From assembly GCA_037349315.1 (NCBI GenBank), contig JBAIAC010000042.1:3906001-3970000 (forward strand): 64,000 nucleotides of DNA. Reading direction: 5' to 3'. A program made the position numbers and the translations under genes. Under the pieces are notes generated by a model, which was not told the origin of the DNA, searched no databases, and worked only from the letters and a program-made list of their open reading frames with translations. The first letter of the stretch is position 1; each line of letters opens with the position of its first letter. This document shows, piece by piece, positions 34,001 through 46,000 of this stretch. This DNA comes from Chelydra serpentina (Eukaryota; Chordata; Testudines; Chelydridae).

Positions 34001-37000
34001 GACCACACCCAGCTGTGTTCAGAAATGCATCTGACCAGACACTCATGAACCAACAATAGTGAGGCTTCAGCCAAAACCCACCCCAGCTTCCCAACCTAAG
34101 ATGCTGGGAGTTGTGCCATCCTGCCCTGGTCAAAAGCCTGACCAGTAAAGATTATTACAATTATCAAGTTCACCCCTCCCTCAGTGTAGAGAGGAATATG
34201 CACAAAATCTTTGTTAACTGAGCTGAAATTTTGCCCAAACACTTCACTCAAACCACACTGTTTTAGGTAAAAATATATATATAAAATGATTTATTAACTA
34301 CAGAAAGATAGATTTTAAGTGATTATAAGTGATATCAAACAGATAAAAGTAGATTACTTAGCAAATAAACAAAAACCCAGTCTAAGCCTAATATACCACA
34401 CAGGATTTGAATCAAACAGTGTCTCACCCTGTTAGATAGTACAAGCAGTTTATTTCAAACACAGGCAGGGTTTCCATCTTTTCCACTTCCACAGTTCAAC
34501 GTCTGTACTCCTCCAGAGGTACATCCAGGAGTTGAGTTGCGGGGAAAGTGAGGCCCATTGGTGATGTCACTTCAACCTTTTACAGTTTATTTCATATGGC
34601 GGGAACCCCTTTGTTCCAAGCCAGGTTCCCAGCCCAGTTTGTTGAAAAATACAGGTACCAAAATGGAGTTCAGTATCATGTTATCTAGTCAGATGCCCCT
34701 GCATGCTTGATGAGTCATGGCAGCCATTATCCATAGGCTGTCTGAAGTGTCGTCGTCCCCCCCCCCCCCCCCAGTGAGGACAAGCCTTTTCCATGGCTCA
34801 TTGTTTTCGCTGATGGGCCATTAGCCCTGTCTAGCTTCTTCACTGTTTTACCTGAAAGGCTAGTTTTGGGTGTTACCCAGAACAATAACATTTGAAATAC
34901 AGATGCATAGTCAATATTCATAACTTCCGATACAAAAATTATAATGCATTCAAATAAGATAATCATATTCAGAAAATCATAAATTTTCCATTGACACCTT
35001 ATTTGACACATCTTGTACAAGATGCTACATAATTATATCATAATCATATGGTGTATATTGATTGCAGAGTGTCCTAGTGGGAAGGGGAAATTATGTATTT
35101 ACCACTCTTAGTCAAGACTGAGCATTTTTCCCTTGCTGCTTTGACAATGTAACCATGAAGCCAATTTGATTTTAAAAAATATATCTCTCTCTCTCATATA
35201 CTAATTATCAGCGATTCAGAAGTTCAGATCCTATTCAGGTATCTACGTGGTCATATCTCCAAAGGTGTTAGCACTCAGTTGCTCCTTCTTGAGCCAACAA
35301 TATCTCCCACTGACTCAGTGAAATTTTATATATTTGTTCACATTTTTGTGTGTCCATGAGCACTGGGATTTCAGACATTCCAGGATTCATTTATCCTTTC
35401 TACTGACTACCTGCTTGAATTAGTGCATTCTCATATGAGTAAGGGATCCCCAAGCTGTCCCTCATCCCTTCTGCTTTATAAATTAATGCATGGAATTAAC
35501 ACCCTTCTATATTTTCCCCTTAGGTCTGGGCTCTGCTCCTCTCATCTCTGTGGAGGGTCACCAGGATGGAGGGATTCAGATGGTTTGTCGATCAGCTGGG
35601 TGGTACCCAGAGCCTAAGGTGCTGTGGAAAGATTTCAATGGGCGACATTTACCATCACTCTCTGAAACAACATCCCGAGGGGATAACAACCTGTTTGAAA
35701 CAGAAACTGCTCTCATTATAACAGAACATTCAAACCAAAACTTGTCCTGTTGCATCAGAAACACCGTTCTCAATCAAGAAAAGGAATCAGTAGTTTATAT
35801 AGCAGGTCAGTTACCATCCAAATCCCACATTGAATTCACCACCACTAGAAACCAAACAAAATATAGGAAGAAAAGAACTAAAACATCTGTGGTGGACATT
35901 TCATAATCCACATACAAACACAGAAGATGGGAGGCTGGTGTCTTTACTGGGTCACAGTTTAGGCAACTTGATCCCCTTAATTGTGAGTATTCAGACTATA
36001 CAGATTTTGAGAGGAAACTTTCACTCAATCCACTGATGCAGTAGGTTCCTTAAATACACGTTAATGATTTTTTTGAATGTGGTACATTTTGTACTCTGGC
36101 TTGATTGTGATCTGTATTGCCCTGTAAACCCACAGATATCTGCTTTATATCCGCAGATATCCTCATCATTTTGCGGGGGTTGCAGATTGGATTAGGATAA
36201 CCATTTTGTATCCACGCAAGGCTCTAGTGATCTGTTCACTTCACCAACTTCATTACTTGTGTGAAATGTCACCTAAGTCATGTGATGTTTTTACTTACAT
36301 TCAATGGGACTTGTGCTCCTTAATTCACTTTGGTCCAGATCCACAAAAGGACTTATTTTACCCCTTGTCTACACACAAAAGATGCACCGATTAACTAGTT
36401 AATCTATGCCACCCGCTTGTGTGAACACTTCTTGTATAAGTTTCAGAGTGCCCTAAATAGATTTAGCTTCAGTCAATTCTTTATTGACTTCAGTTAAATG
36501 GAGATAAATCATAAATCCGCTTCATAGTGCTCTAAGGTTTTGTGCATCAATTTATTTAAATTGGTGCAACACTCCTACGTTGCCAACTCCTGAACCAATT
36601 TAAGAATGACCCCATAAGAGGGTTGCCCCAGGCTCACTAAATCAGAGCACAAACCATGTGCAGAAAAGACCTTAGGCACATTTGAAAATTCCATCCTGTT
36701 TAGATGACAGAATCACTGTGAACACAAGAAGAGCAAATGGAAACTAATTCATTTGCTGCGCAAGTGTTTAGACAAATTGTGATTATAACTTTCCCCAATA
36801 TTAGGAGGTAATAGTGGATTTTTCAAAAATATGCTAATTAATCTGGCAGTTTCTGAATATCACTTACTGCTAAGGACTAAATTCTTTTCTGGTATAACCC
36901 TATTGGAATCAATGGGGTTTTATGAGCAGAGAATTTGCCCCTGATCTCTGTGGCCCTCTGAATAGCAATGAATCAAATCAGGGCTGTGTTTTCAAGGATA

Positions 37001-40000
37001 AATCAGTGGGAAAGCTGTGTTGATTGGAGCCATATTTAAAATCAGTTTCTGGTCTTTTGTGTAGTGTAGACATGGCCATTCTTTCACTCTTAGCTCACAC
37101 AAATCCTGCTGGGCACTATTTATGTATTTGTAAAAAAAAAAAATCTGTTTTAGTCATCACTTCCAAACTAAGGCAAGCCCTGGGTGTTTTGTTTTTCAGA
37201 TTCCTTTTTCCCGAGGGTGAATCCCTGGATGGTGGCTCTGAGTGTGATTCTGGTGGTTTTGTTTGGTTTCATTGGCCTCACTGTTTATCTGTTTAAAATG
37301 AAAGGTAAATATCAGAGGGAGACATATACGGTAAATAAAGGCTTTTTTCTAATAAATAAATAAGTGCCATTTAGGAATTTAACATGAAAAGAACGTGTGA
37401 TCTGCTGATCTGGTCCTAAATAAAGAAGAAGAATTCATGTGAATTTATTGATAGAGGGTGGGGGCAGAGGTGCAGAGGAGAGAATAGAAGGGAGAAGAGT
37501 CTCAGACAATAGAACTGAATCAGAGAATCAGCTCATAACAGATACATCTCTGTTCCGCTTGGTCCTCCATCTTCCTCTCTTCCCAGTTCTCAGGTGGTTA
37601 TCGCTTTCTGTCTCTGGTCCCACTTGAGACACGGTTCTGCAAAGCCTAGCCTCCCATATTTTACTTAACCTCTTTTTCTTTCTTTCTTTCTTTCTTTCTT
37701 TTTTTTTTTTTGCTAATAAAGTGTAATGCATGTCAACGTTACAGTGATAGGCCATATAAACATGCCCCTGTGGTAAATCAGTAAATATTTGTTCCTCAGT
37801 TAGGAAAAAAACATACCTAAAGTCACATAACTCAGACACAGCTGTCCATGCTCCAGGTTCACTTCATCCATAAAGAATATCTGCCCAATTTCCAAATAAA
37901 TTGGACTTGTTCCTCCATGTTCCTAATGAATTTTGTACCTACAGGATGTAGTTTTTTAACACTGTGTCATGAAGCATGGAGAGGAAAATAATTTATATTT
38001 ATTTCTGTCTTTTTAAAGGAAAACTTACTGAAGAAGTTGGTAAGTTTCAATTTCCGCTTTTCCACAAATACAATTTTTGACCACAGTCACACAACTGTAT
38101 ATAGATTTGTTGTTTTTTCTGATTTATTTTTACTTCTCTGTGTTTGTCGGGCTGAGGAGGGTTGATGTGTGTGTAATAGGCTGGACCATTTTAGGGCCTG
38201 TTTGGATGTTTCCAGAGACCCATTCCCTTTAAAAGTCCTTCCAAATAGGGGGTTGGGTCGACATAGCTACATGTGTAAGTTTTCAGCGCAGATGAGCCCT
38301 CAGTCTCAGAGTCTTTCAAAAGAATCCATAGAGGTCTGGCTTGTTCAGGAAGGCGTGATGAAGTAGGAATTTTCTGCAATATTTTTATGAAACCTGTGTG
38401 TGCCTCAGTTTCTGCCATATGCGGCATTGTTACCCAGTGTGGGGAAAGGGACTGTTTGCTCTCTGGGCAGGCTAGGTGACATAAGAATGGGTGTTGCTTA
38501 GCTGTCTGGGCCTTAGTCCCCATATCAATGGAGACAGAGGGGAAAGTGGGCCGACGCGGGCCAGTGCAGTGCTCTGGTAAGAGCCGGCCGCCGGACTGGC
38601 CTACACAGCTGACTTTTTGTTCCACCCCTCAGCTGACAGGGGGGTGGGGAGCAAAAGGGGCATCTGCCCCAGGCTCCGGCTTTGGGGGCCCCTGCGGGGC
38701 TCAGAGCGCCCTAGGGGATTAGCAGGGGAGGGGACCAGGTGCCTGTTGGCACCTGCTTCTTTGTGGAAGGGACAGGGCAGCCCACTAGGGCTTGGAATTT
38801 TTCCAACAAAGGTCGTAGCTTCCCCTCCCCGGCCCCACGGAATACCCTAGGTAAGTTGTCTTCCTCCGAGTGGCTCTGTAGCAAGAATCAGCTCCCCTGA
38901 GTTCCAGCAGCCTCCCCCCTGGTTGCTGCCCACTCCTGTGACCACCTGTCCCTTTGAAGAGCATTTCTTCCAAGTGGAGCAGGCCCTGTAGGAATGAGGT
39001 CACTTGAGCCCAGAGGAGTTTTCGTCTCTTCCTGACCGGGAAGGGGCTGTGCCCCAGGACAGGGTGTGTTAATCTAGTTTTATAAAATTTGGGGTAAGTC
39101 TAAACTAGATAAACTTCACACCAAAAGGTTATTGGGGGTGTGTTTGTGGGGACGCAATAGGAAAAAGTAAGTTGAATAGAAATAATCACCCAGCCTTAAC
39201 TTTGTATTGATGATAAAGAGAAATAACACATAAGGGAAGGAAGGCTCATAACATTTTTATATGTATTTCTGTTTATGTTGTTGTGAAACGAGATCTAGAA
39301 ATTGGTAAGTGTCATTTTCTTCCTTCTGAGAAGGAAATGTTTGTACACAATTGGATCCCCCTGAAGGAGTGTGATGGAGCCATCGGTGGGTTAGGTGGCC
39401 TAGTGGTTAACACACTTAGTGCCCCCTCCCTGTGGGCAAGTCTTTCAGTTCTGGCCTCTTTTAATCACAGGGGCGGGGAGGTGGGTTTGTTTAGTCTGGA
39501 GAAGAGAAGACTGAGGGGGCACATGATAACAGTTTTCAAGTATATGAAAAATTGTTACAAGGAAAAGGGAGGAAAATTGTTCTCATTAACTGCTGAGGAT
39601 AGGACAAGAAGCAAGGGGCTTAAATTGCAGTGAGGGAGGTTTAGGCTGGACATTAGGAAAAACTTCCTAACAGGCAGAGTAGGGAATAAATGGAATAAAG
39701 GAGAATGTAGAATCTCCTTCACTGGCGTGTTTTAAAAGCAGGTTAGACAAACACCTGTCAGGGGTGGTCCAGATAATACTTAGTCCTGTCATGAGTGCGG
39801 GGATTAGACTTCCAGCCCTAGGATTCTATGATTCTAATAGAATCACAGAGTTTAAGACCAGAAGGGATGACCGGATCATCTAGTGTGATCTCCTTAAGAG
39901 GAAAATGAATAGAAATAGTTTCTAAACCTTAATTATCATATTGATGATAATGAGAAATAAAACAAAAGAAAGGGGAAACTCCTAACATACAGGATTATTT

Positions 40001-43000
40001 GTGGCACCTTAGAGACTAACAAATTTCAGCATAAGCTTTCGTGGGCTACATGTTTAATTTTTAGGCAAACGAGATATAGAAGTTGGGAAGTGTCATTATC
40101 CTTCTTCTGACATGTGAGAGTTTGTTTAAATGTTATGGAATTGTTCACTTTTCAATTTAACTTTTACACTTCTGTTGCAACATTTAGCCTGATTTTGCTT
40201 GTTTGCACGTTTGCTTTTTTTAATTATTGTTTCTTTTTGATTGGGGGACATTACAGTAGCTTGATAAAATGTGGGCAAGCACTAAATTGGTTAGATTTCA
40301 CACCAAAATTTAATTTGAAAAACTGATAAGCAATAGAGTAACAGAGTTTAAGATCAGAAGGGAGCTGATTCTCTTGTCTGACATCCTGAAGAGGATGTTG
40401 ATTTCTCTCAGCCTTCACTGTCGTATTGATGATAAAGAGAAATAAAACATAAGAAAATGTAAATGCCTAACAAAAATATATATTTATTTCTCTTTAATTT
40501 TTTAGACAAACGAGATAAAGAAATAAGTAAGTGTTGTTATCCTTCCTCTTATAAGAAATTTTTGTACCAATTCTGATCCTCATGTGGGAGTTTAATTGTG
40601 GTGGAGTTGTTTGTTTTCAAATTTAACATTTAAAATTGTTGCAATATGAAATATTTTAAGTTTGTTTGCTTCCTTTTTTTATTACTATCATTCTTATTGA
40701 GGTTTATAGGAGTTTGTTTTGTAATGTAACTTTATAAAATGGGGAAAGATTAAATGGATGAATTTCACAGCAAAAGCTAATGTGAAAAATTGATAAGCAA
40801 TGGAGTCACAGAGTTTAAGACCAGAAGGGATGACTGGATTGTCTAGTGTAACCTCTTTAAGAGGAGATTGAATAGAAATAATAATCTCTCAGCTGTAATT
40901 GTATTGATGATAAAGGGAAATGAAACATAAGACAAGGGAAACTTCTAACAAACAATATGTGTATTTCTGTTTAATTTTTAGGCAAAAAAGATACAGAAAT
41001 TGGTAAGTGTCATTATCCTTCCTCTGACAAGAACATTTTAATACCAGATTGGATCCTCATGTGGGAGCTTGTTTAATTGTGGTGGAGGTGTTTGCTTTTA
41101 AATTTAAGTTTTAAAATTGTTGCAATAGAGAACTTTTTTCATTTGTTTGCTTCATGCTTTTTATTATAATTGTTATCATTCTTTTCATGGTGTGTGGGTT
41201 TTTTTTTTAAATGAAACATCATGAAATTGTGGGGAAAGACTAAACTGGATGAATTTCACACTAAAAGCTAATTTGAAAAATTGATAAGCAATATAATAAT
41301 AGAATCACGGAGTTTAAGACCAGAATGGATGATTGGATCCTTTTGTTCAGTGTCCCAAAAACTGTGGGGTGTGCACTGCTAGGAGTGCACGAAGAAAAGT
41401 TTGGAGGAGGTAGGGCCCTAGACAGCCCCCACGGAGGGGGGGGAGGGAGTGCCACCCAGCCCCTCTCTGCCCCAACTCCAGCTCCGATCCCAATCCAGCT
41501 TCGCTTGGTCCCCTGCTCCACCCACAGCCCAGGTCTGGCCCCAGCTGCAGCTCCGTCCCCAGCCCCTGCTCCACTTTTCCCCCAGCCCAGCTCCCACCCA
41601 CTTGCAGCTCCACTCCCCTGCCTGCCCTGCCTCCTGCCCAGCTCTGCCCTCAATCCCTCGCCACCCCCAGCACAGCTCCACCTCTATTTCCAGCTCCTCC
41701 CTTACCCCCAGCTCTACTTTCAGGCCAAGCTCCTGGACTCAGCCAAGTGTGGTGTAATGGAGTGAGGGAGAGGGGGTTGAGACAGACTCCATTACCGGTA
41801 AGTGGGGGCATGACAGGAAAAGTTTGGGCACCACTGGTCTAGTCTGATCTCCATAAGAGGAGTTTGAATAGAAATAATTTCTAAGTCTTAACTACCCTAT
41901 TGATGATAAAGAGAAATGAAACATAAGAAAAGGGAAACTCCTAACAAACAATATGTGTATTTCTGTTTAATTTTTAGGCAAACGAGACATAGAAATCGGT
42001 AAGTGTCATTATCCTTCCTCTGAAAAGGATTTTTTTTGTTGATGTAATTGGATCTTCATGTGGGAGTTTGTTTAAATGGTTTGGAGTTTGATATTAAATT
42101 TAACTTTTACGATTTTGTTCCAATACGAAACCCCTTCTTGGTTTACTTGCTTTTTATTATTATTCTTTCTTGTGGGGTTTACTGTAATTGTATAAAATGT
42201 GGGGAAGCGCTAAATTTGATAGATTTTGTTACGCGAAATTGGGCCAGCTAGTAAGCTTAGGGAGGACTAATGACCCACCAGAGTTTGGCAGAAAGCAGCA
42301 CGTTTATTATACTGATAGCTAAGGTCAAAAGAAGTGGAGGGAGTCACACACACACTCGCATACTCACACTCCCAGGACAGGCACAGCACTGGAGATGTCA
42401 GGATTCTTCAAGGTAAATATCAGAGGGGTAGCCGTGTTAGTCTGGATCTGTAGAAGCGACAAAGGGTCCTGTGGCACCTTATAGACTAACAGAGGTATTG
42501 AAGCATAAGCTTTCGTGGGTGAATACCCACTTCTTCGGATGCAAGCAGTGGAAATGTCCAGGGGCAGATATAAATGTGCAGGGAAGAGTCAGGCTAGAGA
42601 TAACAAGGTTAGCTTAATCAGGGAGGATGAGGCCCTCTTCTAACAGTTGAGGTGTGAACACCAAGGGAGGAGAAACTGCTTTTGTAGTTGGCTAGCCATT
42701 CATAGTCTTTGTTTAGTCCTGAGCTGATGGTGTCAAATTTGCAAATGAACTGAAGCTCTACAGTTTCTCTTTGGAGTCTGGTCCTGAAGTTTTTTTGCTT
42801 AAGGATGGCTACCTTTAAGTCTGCTATTGTGTGTCCAGGGAGGTTGAAGTGTTCGCCTACAGGCTTTTGTATATTGCCATTCCTTATATCTGATTTGTGT
42901 CCATTTATCCTTTTGCGTAAGGACTGTCCAGTTTGACCAATGTACATAGCAGAGGGGCATTGCTGGCATATTATGGCATATATTACATTGGTGGATGTGC

Positions 43001-46000
43001 AGGTGAATGAACCAGTGATGGTGTGGCTGATCTGGTTAGGTCCTGTGATGGTGTTCCTGGTGTAGATATGTGGGCAAAGTTGGCATCGAGGTTTGTTGCA
43101 TGGATTGGTTCCTGAGTTAGTTATTATGGTGCGGTGTGTAGTTGCTGGTGAGAATATGCTTCAGGTTGGCGGGTTGTCTGTGGGCGAGGACCTCTGGCCA
43201 TCACTTACAGTCCTCAGGAGGGAGGGGGAGGGGGAAAACCACTTCACAGGTATTCAAAGAGGGAGAGGAGACAAAAGGGGGGGAAGTGTAAGAGACCTTT
43301 TGAGTAACAAATTATACATAGCATACAGATCACTGCTGCTCCTACAACAGATTTCACACCAAAATCTAATTTGAAAAACTGATAAGCAATAGAGTCACAC
43401 CGTTTAAGACTAGAAGAGAGCCCTGGATCCTCTTGTCTGATGTCCTGAAAAGGAGGTTGATTTCTCTCAGCCTTCACTATCATATTGATGATAAAGAGAA
43501 ATAAAACATAAGGAAAGGGAAACACCTAACAAAAATATCTATTTATTTCTCTTTAATTTTTAGACAAACGAGATAAAGAAATAAGTAAGTGTCATTATCC
43601 TTCCTATGACAAGAAACTTTTTGTACCAGTTTGGATTCTAATGTGGGAATTTGTGTAGCAGTGGTGGAGGTGTTTGATTTTAAATTTAACTTAAAATTGC
43701 TGCAATAGGAAACCTTTCTTGTTTGTTTGCTTGCTTTGTTATTATTATTATCAGTCTTTTGGGAATGTGTGTGTGTGGGAGGGGGAGGGTCGGTTTTAAT
43801 ATAGGTTTATAAAATGTGGGGAAAGACTAAACTGGGTGAATTTCACACCAAAAGTTAATTTGAAAAATTGATAAGCAATACAGTTATAGAGTCATAGTGT
43901 TTAAGACCAGAAGGGATGACTGGATCCTCTAGACCAGAGGTCTGCAGACTGTGGGGCAGACCCCTAGGGGCACATGGAGGAATGTTCAAGTGGGCACAGG
44001 GCCGGATTAACTCTTCTGGGGGCCCGGGACTATTAGAGTTTGTGGGGCCCCCTAGGCTCCAGGGTAGGGCCAAAAATGAGGGATTCAGAGTGCAGGAGGG
44101 GGCTGTGGAGTGGGGCAGAGGGTGGGTGTGGAAGGGGGTGAGGGCTCCGACTGGGGGTGTGGGCTCTGGGGTACGGCTGGGGATGAGGGCTTTCTGATGC
44201 AGGAGTGGGCTCCAGGCTGGTGCCAAGGGGATTGGAATGTGGGAGAGGGCTCAGGGCAGGAGGTTGGGGGTGTGGGGTCTGGGAGGGAGTTAGGGTGCAG
44301 GAGGGGGCTCAGGGCTGGGGCAGGGGGTTGTGGTGCGGGGCACTTACCTGGGACAGCTCCCCAGGGAAGGGGGTGGGGCACGTGGCTCCGCGTGCTGTCC
44401 TGTGCTTGCATGCAGGCACCGCCCCCCACAGCTCCCATTGGCTGTGATTCCTGGCCAATGGGAGCTGCGGGGGCGGCGCCTGCAAGTGAAGGAAGCGCGC
44501 GGACTGAGCTTCCTGACACTCACAGCTCCAGCCCAGCGGGGAGGGGGAGGGCAGGGAATGGCATGCCAGTGCGCAGAGCCACCACCTCCCCCACAATGCC
44601 ACACAGGGGCTTTAGTTGCTGCAGCCCATGGCCCTGGGCTAAGGGGGCTCCGCAAAAAGATCTGCACTTTTGGTGGTCTGGAGATCTTTTTGCAGGGCCT
44701 CCATTTGCCTGGGGCCCTGGCCTGCAGCCCCTAAATCCCCTTAATCCGGCCCTGAGCAGGTGCAAGGCAGGGTCCCAGACAGCCCCCATGGGGAGAGGGG
44801 AGGGAGCCCCACCCAGCCCCGCTCTGCCCCCAGCCCAGATCCAATCCATCGGCAGCTGTGCTTCGCCCCCTGCCCCCCGCCAAGCTCCGGCTCCTGCCAC
44901 AGTTCCTGTCCTCCCCCTGCTCCGCCCCCAGGCCAGTTCTACCAAATTCTCTCTCCTTCCCCAGGCCAGTTCTGCCTCTAGCCCCAGCTCCTCCCCCATC
45001 CCCAGTTCTGCCCCCAGCTCCACCTTCAACCCAAGCTCCTCTGCTGAGCCAACTGTGCAGTAATGGATGGGGAGGGCACAGACAGATTCCATTACTGCAA
45101 GGGGGGAGTAATCGGAAAAGTTTGGGCACCACTGGTCTTGTCTGATTTCCTGAAGAAGAGATTGAATAGAAATAATCTGTCTTAACTGTAATAGTGATGA
45201 TAAAGAGAAATAAGCAATAAAAAAAGCAAAACACCTAACAAACAATATGTGTCTGTCTGTTTCATTTTTAGGCAAACGAGATATAGAAATTGGTAAGTGT
45301 CATTATCCATCCCCTGAAAAGGATTTTTTTTTAAATTGGATCTTCATGTGGCAGTTTGTTTAAATGTTGTGGAGTTCGCTGTAAAATTTAACTTCTACAA
45401 TTTTGTTGTAATATGAACCCTCTTTTTTTGTTTACTTGCTTTTTATTAGTATTCTTTTGTGGAAGGGTTAGTGTAATTGTATAAAATGTGGGGAACCACT
45501 AAAGTGGAGAGATTTCATACCAAAAGCTAATTTGAAAAACTGATATGCAATAGAGTCACGGAGTTTAAGACCAGGAGGGACCACTGGATCCTCTTGTCTG
45601 ATGTCATGAAGAAGATGTTGATTTCTCTCAACATAAGAAAAGGGAAATGCCTAAAAAAAATTCTATTGAATTCTCTTTCATTTTCAGAGAAACGAGATAA
45701 CGAGATAAGTAAGTATCATTATCCTTCCTCTGAAATGAAACTTTTTGTACCAGTTTGGAGTCTCATGTGGCTGTTTGTTTAATTGTGGTGGGGTTGTTTG
45801 CTTTTAAATTTAAATTTTAAAATTGTTGCAATAGGAAACCTTTTTAGTTTGTTTGCTTTTTTATTATTATTATTATTATCATCATCATCATCCTTTTGGG
45901 GTTTGTTTGTTAATGTAACTTTATAAAATGTGGGGAAAGACTAAACTGGATAAATTTCACACCAAAAGCTAATTTGAAAAATTGATAAGCAATGCAGAAG

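Larger units (their letters stand above)
39200..45990 (+). repeat. Amplified heptad-exon repeat array
   Basis: Units of about 420-510 bp (after subtracting later insertions) each contain TAAAATGTGGGGAA, a TTTCACACCAAAAGCTAATT block, TTGATAAGCAATAGAGTC, a CR1-like GAGTTTAAGACCAGAAGGGA segment, TTGATGATAAAGAGAAAT, then acceptor TTTTTAG, a 21-nt exon and GTAAGTGTCATTATCCTTCC. Eight exon positions are visible (39284, 40065, 40506, 40982, 41978, 43564, 45272, 45688). Two exon types occur: GKRDIEI-like and DKRDKEI-like. Confidence 0.88.

Noticed and set aside
44110..45063. 317-aa plus-strand open frame and overlapping minus-strand frames
   Set aside because: It lies within nested GC-rich hAT elements, is Pro/Gly/Ala-rich with no domain, and crosses the terminal inverted repeat of one element.
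39200..45990. CRISPR-like or satellite interpretation of the repeat array
   Set aside because: The repeat units are 420-510 bp, carry splice sites and exons in phase, and the genome is vertebrate; amplified gene exons explain it.
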